A stretch of 64,000 bases of DNA from Streptomyces chryseus (GCF_014650755.1 NZ_BMVO01000023.1:1-64000), one strand, 5' to 3'; counted from the first letter of the stretch, positions 53,076 to 61,661 are shown. Notes: generated by a model from the letters alone, not told the origin. A program made the numbers and translations.

Positions 53076-53512
53076 CCGAATGCCCAGTCCTCGAAGTCCT
53101 GCTGCCAGCCGTCGGCCGTCTGCTCCCAACCGGGTTTCTCACTCGGCAGGTCGGGCTTGGTCTGCTCGTACACCCAACTGCTCGCTGCCCCGGATGGCAA
53201 AGAGGCCAGGTTCTCCTCGGTGGGTGTGAAGTTCTCGATCCCAAGCTTCTCGGCCTGCTCATAGGCGGCGATGGTCTCGTTGAGCTTCTCGACGATGATC
53301 TCGGCGAAGTCCACGAGCTGTCCCATGCCGTACTCCCAAGAGGAGAGGAAGCCCTCCACCGCGCCCTGGACCACGTCCGAGCCCGCGTGCTTCGCGCAAG
53401 AGGCGAGATCGCCCTTCTTGTCCCGGACGTCCTTGGCCGCGAGCATCGAATCCTCAAGTGGGTAAACGACTCGGCGCAGCGCCGATATCTCGACCTTGTA
53501 GCCGTCACTCAT
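53072..53512 (-). CDS. Small ESX-like secretion partner of the RHS protein
   Basis: A 146-residue helical protein: DGYKVEISALRRVVYPLEDS, a long helix with VDFAEIIVEKLNETIAAYEQAE, and a C-terminal tail with several Trp (WEQ, WQQ, DWAFG). The pattern suggests an ESX/WXG100-type partner that helps secrete the RHS protein. It overlaps the RHS gene by four bases and the SseB-like gene by eight, so all three are co-translated. Confidence 0.65.
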   Translation of the reverse strand: MSDGYKVEISALRRVVYPLEDSMLAAKDVRDKKGDLASCAKHAGSDVVQGAVEGFLSSWEYGMGQLVDFAEIIVEKLNETIAAYEQAEKLGIENFTPTEENLASLPSGAASSWVYEQTKPDLPSEKPGWEQTADGWQQDFEDWAFG

Positions 53513-53834
53513 CGGCGGCATCTTCCACACGGAGCGGAGCAAGCATCTCCGCGGGCAGCAGCTGCGGGTTCGCTCCAGCGAGGTCCACAACGAGCCCGTG
53601 TCCCTCAGGCAGGAGGGTCATCAAGTCCTCGCCCGTGGTGGAAAACCATTCACACGCCCCGGCGAAGCGTGCCAACTCCCCCGGCGACGAGAAAGCCGGT
53701 ATCACCGCTGACTCCGGCTGGCCGATCGCCATGAAACCGGGACGCTCCGGACGCTGGAAGTACCAGCGCCCCCGCAACAAAGCCTCTCGCACAGCATCAG
53801 GAAGCTCCCCCGCCCCCGTGTCCTGATCACTCAT
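53505..53834 (-). CDS. SseB-like N-terminal domain protein
   Basis: A 109-residue protein matching the SseB N-terminal domain (WYFQRPERPGFMAIG, VIPAFSSPGELARFA, LVVDLAG). Proteins of this kind often sit next to type VII toxin genes in streptomycetes, possibly as chaperones. It leads the RHS operon. Two ATGs (53843 and 53834) are possible; the second is preferred, but neither has a strong ribosome site. Confidence 0.7.
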   Translation of the reverse strand: MSDQDTGAGELPDAVREALLRGRWYFQRPERPGFMAIGQPESAVIPAFSSPGELARFAGACEWFSTTGEDLMTLLPEGHGLVVDLAGANPQLLPAEMLAPLRVEDAADE

Positions 53835-54198
53835 GCAAAGCATCGAACATGATCGCGAGCAGGGCAGTCAACATGGCTTTAAGGCGCCCAAGGTCTGGGC
53901 CAGTCGGCACTTCGATGCGGCACTACCAGAATTACGACATAGACACCTGCACGCGCTGATAGCGCTTGAACGGCGTCATTCTGTGACTACTGCGGGCCTG
54001 CAGCCAACGGTGGGCCGTGCGGGTGCAGACCAACCGTACGGGGAAGCCATGCGCCATGGAACAGCCCATGCCAGTCCGCACACAGTCCGCAAGACACCCG
54101 GTCAAGCCCGTCGCACCCCATCGCCAGCAATCGAGAAAAGACCAGGTCAGTGACCCACAGAAGAGATCACTGCAGGTCACCAACCCGGCTAATTACTA
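53835..54198. other. Right-end non-coding region with candidate integrase arm sites
   Basis: About 360 bases with no supported gene, less GC-rich than neighbours. It must carry the promoter of the RHS operon. Near attR, GGTCAGTGACC at 54145-54155 is a palindrome, and CAGTGACC (54148-54155) and GATCACTG (54165-54172) form an inverted pair, with another GGTCAC at 54175. These may be arm-type sites of the integrase. No evidence beyond position. Confidence 0.4.
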
Positions 54199-54213
54199 GG
54201 AGACCAAGAAGGC
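54199..54213 (+). repeat. attR core (15-bp direct repeat)
   Basis: A second copy of GGAGACCAAGAAGGC, followed by CTGA. It is the likely original sodN end (GCC-TGA). An in-frame TAG just upstream in the element prevents any product from this copy. Confidence 0.88.
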
Positions 54214-54244
54214 CTGACCCACCCGGTCGCCTTCCCGGCACACC

Positions 54245-54283
54245 CGACAGCACCCGGCATCCGCGCGGAGCCGGGTGCTGTCG
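54245..54283 (+). terminator. Original sodN terminator, now stranded behind the element
   Basis: Perfect 14-base arms (54245-54258 CGACAGCACCCGGC and 54270-54283) around a loop that can itself pair. It is about 30 bases past the attR copy of the sodN stop, the expected location for the terminator of the intact gene. Confidence 0.8.
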
Positions 54284-54419
54284 TCGTCCGCGAGCGGTCC
54301 GGGGGCCGGGGGTTTCCCGCGCGGCGGTCCCGTGCGGGTGATTTCCGGGGGCTCCGCGGCGTGTCCGGGTGACAGGTGCCGCTAGCACTGGTCCGTCCGT
54401 ACGAGACGGAGGGACCCGT

Positions 54420-55097
54420 ATGCGCAGGCTCAGCTTCCTCGTGTCCACACTCCTCACCGCCACCGCCACCGCCACCGTCGTGGTCGTCGGAGCGGCGCCG
54501 GGCGCCGGCGCCGCGCCCGGTGACACGGTCAGCACCACCGTCGAGCAGGCCATCGAGAAACTGCCGGTCGCCGCCGAGGACAGCAGCGGGTACAACGCCG
54601 CGAGGTTCCGGCACTGGACCGACCCCGACCAGGACGGCTGCGACACACGGGCCGAGGTGATCATCGCGGAGGCGACCACTCCGCCCGCCGTCGACGGGCG
54701 GTGCACCATCACGGGCGGCGCGTGGCACTCGTACTACGACAAGCGGGACCACTCCGGCGCGGGCGCCCTCGACGTCGACCATCTGGTGCCGCTCGCCGAA
54801 GCCTGGCGCAGCGGGGCGTCGGCCTGGACCGCCGAGGAGCGGGAGCGGTTCGCGAACGACCTGGGCGACCCGAGAGTGCTCGCCGCCGTGACGGCCTCCG
54901 AGAAGCGCCTGAAGGGGGACCGGGACCCGGCGCGGTGGGAGCCGTCCGACGACAGCGCGGACTGCCGGTACATCGCCGAGTGGGCGGCGGTGAAGGGGCG
55001 GTGGAAGCTGTCCCTGGACCCGGCCGAGCTGGCGGCGTTGCGGAACATGGTGGCGGAGTGCCCGACGGAGGAGATCTCGTACGAGATGGCGCTCTGA
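54420..55097 (+). CDS. Secreted HNH nuclease (DUF1524 / GmrSD C-terminal-like)
   Basis: A 225-residue exported protein. A signal peptide (RRLSFLVSTLLTATATATVV) precedes an HNH-type domain: DVDHLVPLAEAW with His121, and NDLGDP with KRLKGDRDPARWEP downstream. DUF1524 enzymes cleave DNA. Cys74, Cys95 and two others could form disulfides in the mature protein. The ATG at 54420 has GGAGGG seven bases upstream. It may serve extracellular DNA use or competition. Confidence 0.88.
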   Translation: MRRLSFLVSTLLTATATATVVVVGAAPGAGAAPGDTVSTTVEQAIEKLPVAAEDSSGYNAARFRHWTDPDQDGCDTRAEVIIAEATTPPAVDGRCTITGGAWHSYYDKRDHSGAGALDVDHLVPLAEAWRSGASAWTAEERERFANDLGDPRVLAAVTASEKRLKGDRDPARWEPSDDSADCRYIAEWAAVKGRWKLSLDPAELAALRNMVAECPTEEISYEMAL

Positions 55098-55140
55098 CGC
55101 GGCCCCGGCCGGGCGTCCGGCGGTGGTACGGGCCGGGCGC

Positions 55141-56343
55141 TCAGGCCGTCAGTTCCTCCTCCAGCCACGTCTTGCCCCGCGTCCGCGCCGTCAGGCGTAC
55201 GCCCGCGAGCAGCGGGGCGAGGCGCTCCGCCTCCGCGCGCACGGCGGCCTTCGCGTCCCGGCCCACGTCCTCCAGGTAGCGGCAGACGATCGCGCCGGTG
55301 GCGTCCTGGGCCCAGCCGCCGACGATCCGGCCGTTCCACCACACGGAGGGGCCGATGTTCCCCGCACGGTCGAAGAGGCGGGGCGCGTGCTCGCCGAGGT
55401 ACCAGTCGCGGGTGTGCCAGCCCATCGGCGTCGAGTCGAGGGCGGGCAGCAGCGCGGCCCACGGCTCGGGCGCCGGCGGCGGGTCGAGGTCGTCGGGGAG
55501 CAGCAGGCCGGTGCCGCCGCCCTCCAGGTCGGCCTCCACCGCGCGCAGTGCGGCCAGGGCCCGCTTGACCTGCGTCTTGGTCCAGCCCGTCCACCAGCGC
55601 AGATCGTCCGCCGTGCCGGGGCCGAAAGCCCGTAGCCAGCGCCTGGCCAGCTCGGTCTCGGCCTCCAGGGTGTCCCACTCGGCCAGACCGTCGGGACACC
55701 ACCGGGTCAGCGGTGACCAGCGGTACTGGTGGGACGTCCACGAGCCGCGCGGCCTGCCCCGTACGGCGAGCCCTTCGGCGGCGAGCAGGAGCAGCAGGCG
55801 GCTGGCGACCTTCTGGCGGCCCTCGTACGCCTTGCCCCGCGACAGGACGATCTCGGTGTTCAACCGGGGGTCGGCCGCGGCCAGTTCCGCCGCGGTGAGC
55901 TCGCCGCCGGCCTCCAGCGCGCCGAGCGCCGCCCGCTCGGCCCCGGCGAGCCACCGCGCGACGCCGGCCGCGTCGGCGGCGACGCCCGCGTCGGCCAGGA
56001 CGTCCAGCAGCCTGCGGCGCTCGCGGGCGGCCACCTGGCGCGAGCACGCCGCCTGGACGACGGGGGCGACGTCGAGGGAGGTGACGAACACCGTGCGGCG
56101 CATGGCGAGCAGCCGCAGCAGCGAGCGGTCCTCGTACAGCGCGCGCTCGACGTCCGCGACGGTGCCCGCCCGCATCCGCACCAGCGCGCCGAGGTGGACG
56201 GACGAGGGGTCGGTGCCGTGCAGCGCCACCAGGTCGCGCGCGACCTCCTCCGGGCCGTCCGCCCGTGCCTCCACCGCCAGCCGGTGCCGCCACGCCAGAC
56301 GCGCTCTGCGCTCGGCCGTGTCCACCCGTGTCCGCTTGCCCAT
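55141..56343 (-). CDS. Winged-helix DNA-binding protein, AlkZ-like glycosylase family
   Basis: A 400-residue protein of the HTH_42/AlkZ superfamily, three winged helices in tandem: RLLAMRRTVFVTSLD early, TADDLRWWTGWTKTQVKRAL in the middle, and LDSTPMGWHTRDWYLGEHAPRLFD with GRIVGGWAQ at the end. AlkZ members unhook DNA crosslinks, but many paralogues exist in Streptomyces and I cannot verify the catalytic QxQ motif. It ends 11 bases after the NmrA-like gene and may be co-transcribed. Confidence 0.8.
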   Translation of the reverse strand: MGKRTRVDTAERRARLAWRHRLAVEARADGPEEVARDLVALHGTDPSSVHLGALVRMRAGTVADVERALYEDRSLLRLLAMRRTVFVTSLDVAPVVQAACSRQVAARERRRLLDVLADAGVAADAAGVARWLAGAERAALGALEAGGELTAAELAAADPRLNTEIVLSRGKAYEGRQKVASRLLLLLAAEGLAVRGRPRGSWTSHQYRWSPLTRWCPDGLAEWDTLEAETELARRWLRAFGPGTADDLRWWTGWTKTQVKRALAALRAVEADLEGGGTGLLLPDDLDPPPAPEPWAALLPALDSTPMGWHTRDWYLGEHAPRLFDRAGNIGPSVWWNGRIVGGWAQDATGAIVCRYLEDVGRDAKAAVRAEAERLAPLLAGVRLTARTRGKTWLEEELTA

Positions 56344-56353
56344 GGACCGGACC

Positions 56354-57235
56354 CTAACCGGCCAAGTGCCGGTGACTGTCCGGGTTCTCGCGGAGGAAAT
56401 CGGCGAAGGCCGTGGCCGGGCGGCCGGTGAGGCGCGGCACGGCGTCGGAGACCTCGGCCAGCTCACCGTTCGCCATGGCCTCGTACGACGAGATCCACCC
56501 CTGGACCTGCCACGGCTCGGCGTGGAACCGCTCCCGTGAGGCGTACGCCTCCTCGCGCGTCTCCGGTGCGTAGGTGACCGTGCGGCCCGTGGCCCGGCTC
56601 AGCTCCTGGGCGATCTCGGCGAGCGACAGGGCCGCGGGACCGGTGAGGTCGTACGTGGCGCCGTCGTGACCGTGTTGGTCCTCCAGCTCGGCGAGGAGTA
56701 CGGCGGCCGCCGCGTCCGCGATGTCGTCGTGCGCGACGGCCGAGACGCGCCCGTCCCCGGCCGGGCCCCGGATCACGCCGTCCTCGCCGGCCATGGCGGG
56801 GAACTCGGCCTGGTAGAAGCTGTCGCGCAGGAAGGTGTGGCGTACGCCGGTGGAGCGGATGTACTGCTCGGTGTGCCAGTGGTCGCGGGCGAAGGTGAAC
56901 GTCGCGTCGGGCGACGCGCCCAGGAAGGACACGTACACGATCCGCTCGACGCCCGCCGCGAGGGCCGCGTCCACGGCGGTCTTGTGCCTGCGCACCCGGT
57001 CGGGGTTCTCGTGCGCGGAGACGAGGAAGAGCGTTCCCGCGCCGTCCACCGCCGCGCGCATGGCCTCGGCGTCGGCGTAGGAGGCGGGCGGCGCCTTCAC
57101 CGCGCCGGGCAGGGCGGGCAGCCGGGCGGGGTCGCGGCCGAGGAGGAGCTGGGAGACGCCGGCGCCGGCGAGGCGGCGGGCGACGGCTCCGCCGATCCGG
57201 CCGCTCGCTCCGGTGACGGCGATTGCTGGGGTCAT
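56354..57235 (-). CDS. NmrA-like NAD(P)-binding protein
   Basis: A 293-residue atypical short-chain dehydrogenase. The nucleotide motif is AVTGASGRIGGAVARRL at the start. VYVSFLGASPDATFTFARDHWHTEQYI and the C-terminal GRPATAFADFLRENPD fit the NmrA-like family, which reads the redox state or reduces quinones. The usual catalytic YxxxK is not seen. The start follows a region of about 360 bases without a gene. Confidence 0.9.
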   Translation of the reverse strand: MTPAIAVTGASGRIGGAVARRLAGAGVSQLLLGRDPARLPALPGAVKAPPASYADAEAMRAAVDGAGTLFLVSAHENPDRVRRHKTAVDAALAAGVERIVYVSFLGASPDATFTFARDHWHTEQYIRSTGVRHTFLRDSFYQAEFPAMAGEDGVIRGPAGDGRVSAVAHDDIADAAAAVLLAELEDQHGHDGATYDLTGPAALSLAEIAQELSRATGRTVTYAPETREEAYASRERFHAEPWQVQGWISSYEAMANGELAEVSDAVPRLTGRPATAFADFLRENPDSHRHLAG

Positions 57236-57593
57236 GGGGCGTGTCCTTTGCTGCTGCGTGCCAAGTCCTGCGGTGCCGGCGGACGGCGGTGGCGACCGTC
57301 CTCTACAGCGTCAAGGGGACGCGGCCGGGGAGCATTCCTTCGTACGCCCATTGGCACCAGCGCGCCCGGGCGGTCACCACGGCGGCGAGGCGGTCACCGG
57401 ACCGGCGGGCGGGCGCGGGCCGCGCCGGGGGGCGGGGCTTCGGCAGTGCGCGAGCGGCCGCGCCGCCCGGGTTCGGCCGGGCACCTCGTGGCGGGCGGGG
57501 GTCCCGGCGTGGTGCGGGAGGCCCCCCGCCGCCCGGGCCCGGCGGCGCACCTCGTGGCGGGCGGGTACCCGGCCGGCGGCGGCACCCCGGGCG
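57236..57593. other. Non-coding gap with a 19-bp direct repeat
   Basis: About 360 bases between the NmrA-like gene and the LysR remnant. GCACCTCGTGGCGGGCGGG occurs at 57481-57499 and again at 57547-57565. The promoter of the NmrA-like gene should be here. No coding frame has typical codon use. Confidence 0.45.
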
Positions 57594-58559
57594 TCACGCC
57601 ACCGCGCCGCTGCCCGCGAGCAGGGGGCTTTCGTTGCGCAGGAGCCACTGCCGGTATCCGGGGGCCCGCATCGCGGCGTCGCGATACGCGGCCTCCAGGT
57701 CGGCGTACACGCCGTCCGCCTCGGTGAAGCCCGGTCGCGTCACGAGCAGCAGCCGTACGGCGAGCGGGTCGCCCCGCAGTGGGCGGATCGCCATGTCGTC
57801 GCGCGGCCCCGAGGTCGGCTACCAGGGTGCGACGGCCTCGCCCATCACGATGAGGGACGTCGCCGTGTGGTAGTCCCCGCGCAGGACGGGCGGGTCGAGG
57901 CCGGCCGCGTCGAACACCCGCTGCACGCCGTCCCATTCGCCGTCCACCGTGGGGTCGATCATCCAGCGGTCGGCGGCCAGGTCGGTCAGCTCCACCACGG
58001 AGCGGCCGGCCGCCGGATGATCTCGTGACATCGCGATGAACTGCGGTTCCCGCTCGACGAGTACGCGCTGGTCGAGACCGGCGGGGACCCGCAGGGCGAA
58101 TCCCTCCACCTCGTGCACGAAGGCGACGTCGAGCTGTCCCGCCGCGAGCAGCCGCAGCAGCGTACCGGCCGATACGTCGACATGCAGGGAGGTGCCGGTC
58201 TCCGGGAGGCGCGTACGGAGCCTGCGCAGCCACCCGCCGATGACCCGGCTGGCGGTCGCCCCGATGCGCAGTTGCGGGCTCCCCGAGGAACGGGACGCGG
58301 CCGCTCGCGCGTCGGCCACCAGAGCGTTCATCTGCTCGACGAGCGGACGCGCCCTGCTGAGCACCGCGCGCCCCAGCGGCGTCGGCCGGCAGCCGGTGCG
58401 TTCGCGCGAGAACAGCTCCGCGCCCAGGGCGTTCTCGATCCGGCGGAGCTGCGTGGTCAGGGACGGCTGGCTCATTCCGAGCGTACGGGCGGCCTTGTGC
58501 AGGCTGCCCGTGTCGGCGATGGCGCACAACGCGCGAAGGTGCCTGACCTCAAGCTCCAT
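57594..58559 (-). pseudogene. LysR-family regulator broken by an amber codon (snpR-like)
   Basis: The frame gives an HTH (SLHKAARTLGMSQPSLTTQLRR) and most of the effector domain, then a TAG at 57819-57821 directly after APW. The same frame continues without another stop for 75 codons (MAIRPLRGDPLAVRLLLVT to SGAVA), which is normal LysR C-terminus. A single change, for example CAG to TAG, explains it. The shortened product is 246 residues. It diverges from the snapalysin gene, which in other streptomycetes is activated by such a LysR protein. Confidence 0.82.
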
Positions 58560-58754
58560 GCCTCGACCCTGAGGCGGCCCGCCTGAGCCACACCAGACTC
58601 CATAAGCACAGGAATCACTGCCAGTTTGGCGCGAGTTGGGCCGGGCGATGCGCTCGCGCTATCACCGGTTGACATCATGCGCGGCCGCGGCGGGGCCCCG
58701 ACACTCTCCCTACCCAACCGTTTGACATGAACGGAACGAGTAGGAGCCCCCCAC

Positions 58755-59414
58755 ATGAAGACACGGCACCCCAGAGCCCTCCTCGCCACCGCCCTCGGCC
58801 TCGGTCTCGCCGCCGCGACCCTCGGCGCCGCCCCCGCGACGGCGGCGACTTCGAGCACGTCCGGCACCTCCGGCACGTATTCCTCCTTCACCTCGTACGA
58901 GAGGTCCAAGGAGAACGCGGCCGCGAACAAGGCGTTCTTCGACGCCGTGCGGAAGTCGGTCGCCCAGAAGCGGGCGGCGAACCCCGGCGCCCAGGCCGTC
59001 ACCGTCGTCTACTCCGCGGCGAGCGCGCCCAGCTTCCGCACACAGATAGCCAGGAGCACCCAGATCTGGAACAGCTCCGTCACCACCGTACGGCTCCAGG
59101 AAGGGTCCAACCCCGACTTCGTCTACCGCGAGGGCAACGACCCCCGTGGCTCGTACGCCAGCACCGACGGGCACGGCAGCGGGTACATCTTCCTCGACTA
59201 CCGCCAGAACCAGCAGTACAACTCGACCCGCGTGACCTCGCACGAGACCGGCCACGTGCTGGGTCTGCCCGACCACTACTCGGGGCCGTGCAGTGAGCTG
59301 ATGTCCGGCGGCGGTCCCGGCACCTCGTGCCAGAACGCCACCCCGGACCAGCGCGAGCGCAGCCGCGTCAACCGGCTCTGGCAGAACGGCTTCGCCCCGG
59401 CCGCCACCTTCTGA
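58755..59414 (+). CDS. snpA: Snapalysin family zinc metalloprotease
   Basis: A 219-residue secreted protease. A signal peptide (to about residue 31) and a short propeptide precede the catalytic domain with HETGHVLGLPD: His163, His167 and Asp173 bind zinc and Glu164 is catalytic. Asp as third ligand is typical of snapalysin. Two Cys (in GPCSEL and TSCQN) should form a disulfide. AGGAG lies seven bases before the ATG. It is divergent from its presumed LysR activator, which is broken here. Confidence 0.92.
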   Translation: MKTRHPRALLATALGLGLAAATLGAAPATAATSSTSGTSGTYSSFTSYERSKENAAANKAFFDAVRKSVAQKRAANPGAQAVTVVYSAASAPSFRTQIARSTQIWNSSVTTVRLQEGSNPDFVYREGNDPRGSYASTDGHGSGYIFLDYRQNQQYNSTRVTSHETGHVLGLPDHYSGPCSELMSGGGPGTSCQNATPDQRERSRVNRLWQNGFAPAATF

Positions 59415-59461
59415 CCGGCCCGGCCGGTCCGGGCGGCCCCGGCCGGCCGCGCCACCCAGGT

Positions 59462-59489
59462 GCCCCGTACGTCCACGGACGTGCGGGGC
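59462..59489. terminator. Hairpin between convergent snpA and DUF6304-like genes
   Basis: An 11-13 bp stem (59462-59474 with 59477-59489, one G-U pair) lies between two convergent genes. A GGCCGG-rich stretch at 59415-59450 can also fold. Confidence 0.6.
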
Positions 59490-59540
59490 GCCGTCGCGCC
59501 GCCGCCGGGAGACCTGCCGCACCGGCTGCCCGCGCCGCCG

Positions 59541-60287
59541 CTAGGAGACCTGCTGCCCCGCCGTCTCGGTGGCCGGCTGCCCGGCGGACGACGCCGCCGC
59601 CCGCGGACGCGCGTACGGGAACGGGCCCCGGTACCCCGTCCCCGGCCCCTGCGCCGGTCTGCGCTCGAAGTCCGGGCACGCCCAGGTCTCCTGGACGAAA
59701 CCGGACCGCAGGTCCCACAGGTCGAACAGGTCCTGCTTGCTGTCGACCGTGCGGTAGGCGTCCTTGGTCCTGCGGAAACAGGCCAGGTTTCCGAACATCC
59801 CGGTGCCCACCGGGTGGTAGTCGGAGAAGGCGCAGGAGATGCAGGCCCGCAGGTACGCCCCGGACGGCAGTTGCCGCTGGATCACCGTCAGGGCGTGCTC
59901 GAAGTCGCTCTCCGCACGCTCCGACGCGTACGCCGCCCCGTCGAAGTGCAGCGTCAGGGAGAGGTGTTCGCGGTCGACCGCGCCGTTCGGGAGCGGCTTG
60001 CCCAGCGCGAGGAGGCAGCTGAGGGTGGCCCGGTGGACCCGTCCGTCGGCGTACACCGGCACGGGGATGTCCCATTCGAGTACGCAGTCGCACAGCGAGC
60101 CGTCCGACAGCGTGAACCCCGCACCCTGGGACGGCGGTCCGGCCACCGGGTCCAGCGCGTCGAAGCTGTCGCCCTCGAAGTCGACCCCCCTGATACGGGT
60201 GCGCAGCCGCTGCCCGTCCGTCGTGAAGTGGACGGCGACGGAACCCTCACGGTCGCGGTACCAGCCGGCCCATGGCTCTCCTGTCAT
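59541..60287 (-). CDS. DUF6304-like conserved protein
   Basis: A 248-residue protein. It is beta-rich at the start (GWYRDREGSVAVHFTTDG) and has ACISCAFSDYHPVGTGMFGNLACFRR near residue 150-175, where several Cys and a His might bind metal. The tail is rich in Ala and Gly. The family name is a recollection and the function is unknown. It stands alone between convergent snpA and the RibD-like gene. Confidence 0.6.
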   Translation of the reverse strand: MTGEPWAGWYRDREGSVAVHFTTDGQRLRTRIRGVDFEGDSFDALDPVAGPPSQGAGFTLSDGSLCDCVLEWDIPVPVYADGRVHRATLSCLLALGKPLPNGAVDREHLSLTLHFDGAAYASERAESDFEHALTVIQRQLPSGAYLRACISCAFSDYHPVGTGMFGNLACFRRTKDAYRTVDSKQDLFDLWDLRSGFVQETWACPDFERRPAQGPGTGYRGPFPYARPRAAASSAGQPATETAGQQVS

Positions 60288-60336
60288 GACCCGGACTTTA
60301 GCCCGTTCGGGCGAGGGCTCCCGAACACCCCTGGTG

Positions 60337-60915
60337 TCAGCTCTTCTTGCTGTACTTCAGCACGATCGTGCCGTTGTCGAACGTCCGGGTCGAGTCGAGC
60401 TCGAAGGCGAATGTGCCGAACTCGGCGGAGAACATCGGGACGCCGGCGCCGACCACTATCGGGTAGAGCTTGACGATCAGCTCGTCGATCTCCTCCAGCA
60501 ACTGGGCGGCGAGGTCGGCTCCGCCCGCGAGGTAGATCCCGAGACCGTCCTCCTGCTTGAGTGCCCGCACCTTGGCGACGACGTCACCGGAGACGACCTC
60601 GACGTCGGGGTCGATCGCGGGGTCGACGCTGCGGGACACGACGTACTGCCGCAGGTGCTTGAACGGGCTGGTGATCCCGACCGCCAGCGCCGCGTCGTAC
60701 GAGCCGCGTCCTTGGATGATCGTGTCGAAGTGCTTGTTGTCGAGGTCGTCGACACCGAGGTGCTGCCGCACGTGCGTCGGCAGGCACTCGGGATATTCGC
60801 CGATGAAGAAGTCCTTCACCAAGGACTCGCTCACCGGATAGAAGTCGTAGGTGCCGTCGGGCGCCGCGATGAAGCCGTCGATGGACATGCCGACGTAGTA
60901 ACTGAGCTTGCGCAA
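60337..60915 (-). CDS. RibD C-terminal / dihydrofolate-reductase-family protein
   Basis: A 192-residue protein. It has RKLSYYVGMSIDGFIAAPDG at the start, the RGSYDAALAVG region, and IYLAGGADLAAQLLEE, the NADPH-binding pattern of the family. True function in folate or riboflavin metabolism is unlikely; many paralogues exist. A TTG at 60915 with GAGG six bases upstream is preferred over the ATG at 60939. TAGTGGT repeats about 70-100 bases upstream may form its operator. Confidence 0.85.
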   Translation of the reverse strand: MRKLSYYVGMSIDGFIAAPDGTYDFYPVSESLVKDFFIGEYPECLPTHVRQHLGVDDLDNKHFDTIIQGRGSYDAALAVGITSPFKHLRQYVVSRSVDPAIDPDVEVVSGDVVAKVRALKQEDGLGIYLAGGADLAAQLLEEIDELIVKLYPIVVGAGVPMFSAEFGTFAFELDSTRTFDNGTIVLKYSKKS

Positions 60916-60984
60916 ACTGATCCTCAGGTCGGAGAACAAGGGCGTGGCTGCCCCCGGGGCACGGCCGCGAGGCCGACCCCTGGA

Positions 60985-61018
60985 ACCACTACGTGCATAG
61001 TGGTCTATGCGTAGTGGT
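60985..61018. promoter_or_regulatory. Repeated TAGTGGT operator-like element
   Basis: ACCACTA (60985-60991) and TAGTGGT (60998-61004) form a perfect inverted repeat with six bases between, and a further TAGTGGT is at 61012-61018, a direct repeat with 14-bp period. It lies upstream of the RibD-like gene and looks like a TetR- or MarR-type binding site. Confidence 0.55.
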
Positions 61019-61067
61019 TACGCAAGGGGCTTTCGCGGGAAAATTCGCACAGGCCCCGCGCCGGGCG

Positions 61068-61661
61068 TCAGCTCACCGGTTCGCGCCACATCGGCCACAT
61101 GGGGGGGCCGCCGGGCAGGTCGACCGTACGGCCCGTGAAGGCGAATCCGAGCCGCTCGTACAACGTGCTGCTGCGCTCGCTGCTGGCCTCCAGATAGGCC
61201 GGTACGCCGTCGCGGTCGCAACGGTCGAGCACCGGCTGGATCAGCGCCGTGCCGAGCCCCTCCCCCTGGCGCTCCGGAGAGACCGCGATGAGCAGCAGGT
61301 ACTCGTGCGCCCTGTCGTGCGGATGCACCTCGCCCGTCAGCCGGCCGACGAGCTCGGCGCGTTCGTTGTCCGGGTCGGCGGTCTGCCGCATGAGCGCCGG
61401 GGTGTCGTCCTCCCCCTGCGGCGGCCCGGCCGGCACCTGGAGCCACAGGGCGGTGGCCGAACCGTCCTCCGTCATGTCGACCCGCCCGTCCCGCAGGGCC
61501 ACGTCGAGGAAGACACCGAGGAACGTGCCGTGCACCCGGCCGCGGTGGGTCCGGTCGGGGAAGACCCAGCTGCTCACCGGGTCGTCCATGAAGGCCGCGT
61601 CCAGCAGCCGTACGAGCGCCTCGCGGTCGCTCGCCCCCGCCTGTCGTATCTCCACACCCAC
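61068..61661 (-). CDS. GNAT-family N-acetyltransferase
   Basis: A 197-residue acetyltransferase. Acetyl-CoA binding motif A is LLLIAVSPERQGEGLGTALIQP, and the final strand region is YERLGFAFTGRTVDLPGGPPMW. The acceptor is unknown. A GTG at 61661 with AGAGG seven bases before it is preferred; an ATG at 61697 is possible. Confidence 0.88.
   Translation of the reverse strand: MGVEIRQAGASDREALVRLLDAAFMDDPVSSWVFPDRTHRGRVHGTFLGVFLDVALRDGRVDMTEDGSATALWLQVPAGPPQGEDDTPALMRQTADPDNERAELVGRLTGEVHPHDRAHEYLLLIAVSPERQGEGLGTALIQPVLDRCDRDGVPAYLEASSERSSTLYERLGFAFTGRTVDLPGGPPMWPMWREPVS

Larger units (their letters stand above)
33387..54213. mobile_element. 20.8 kb integrative mobilizable element inserted in sodN
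   Basis: Direct repeats at both ends, a tyrosine integrase beside attL, a repressor, a putative excisionase, MobC and a relaxase define the element. No TraB/FtsK translocase or Spd gene is visible, so it probably relies on a helper for transfer. Cargo: a nuclease resembling type IV restriction enzymes, a metabolic-looking four-gene set under a TTA-containing regulator, a Nudix protein, decayed RiPP-type genes and an RHS toxin locus. It differs from typical actinomycete integrative elements in entering a protein gene, not a tRNA gene. Confidence 0.88.

Noticed and set aside
57394..58527. A 377-residue minus-strand open frame over the LysR region
   Set aside because: The LysR motifs are in a different frame; this one is Arg/Ala-rich without a domain.
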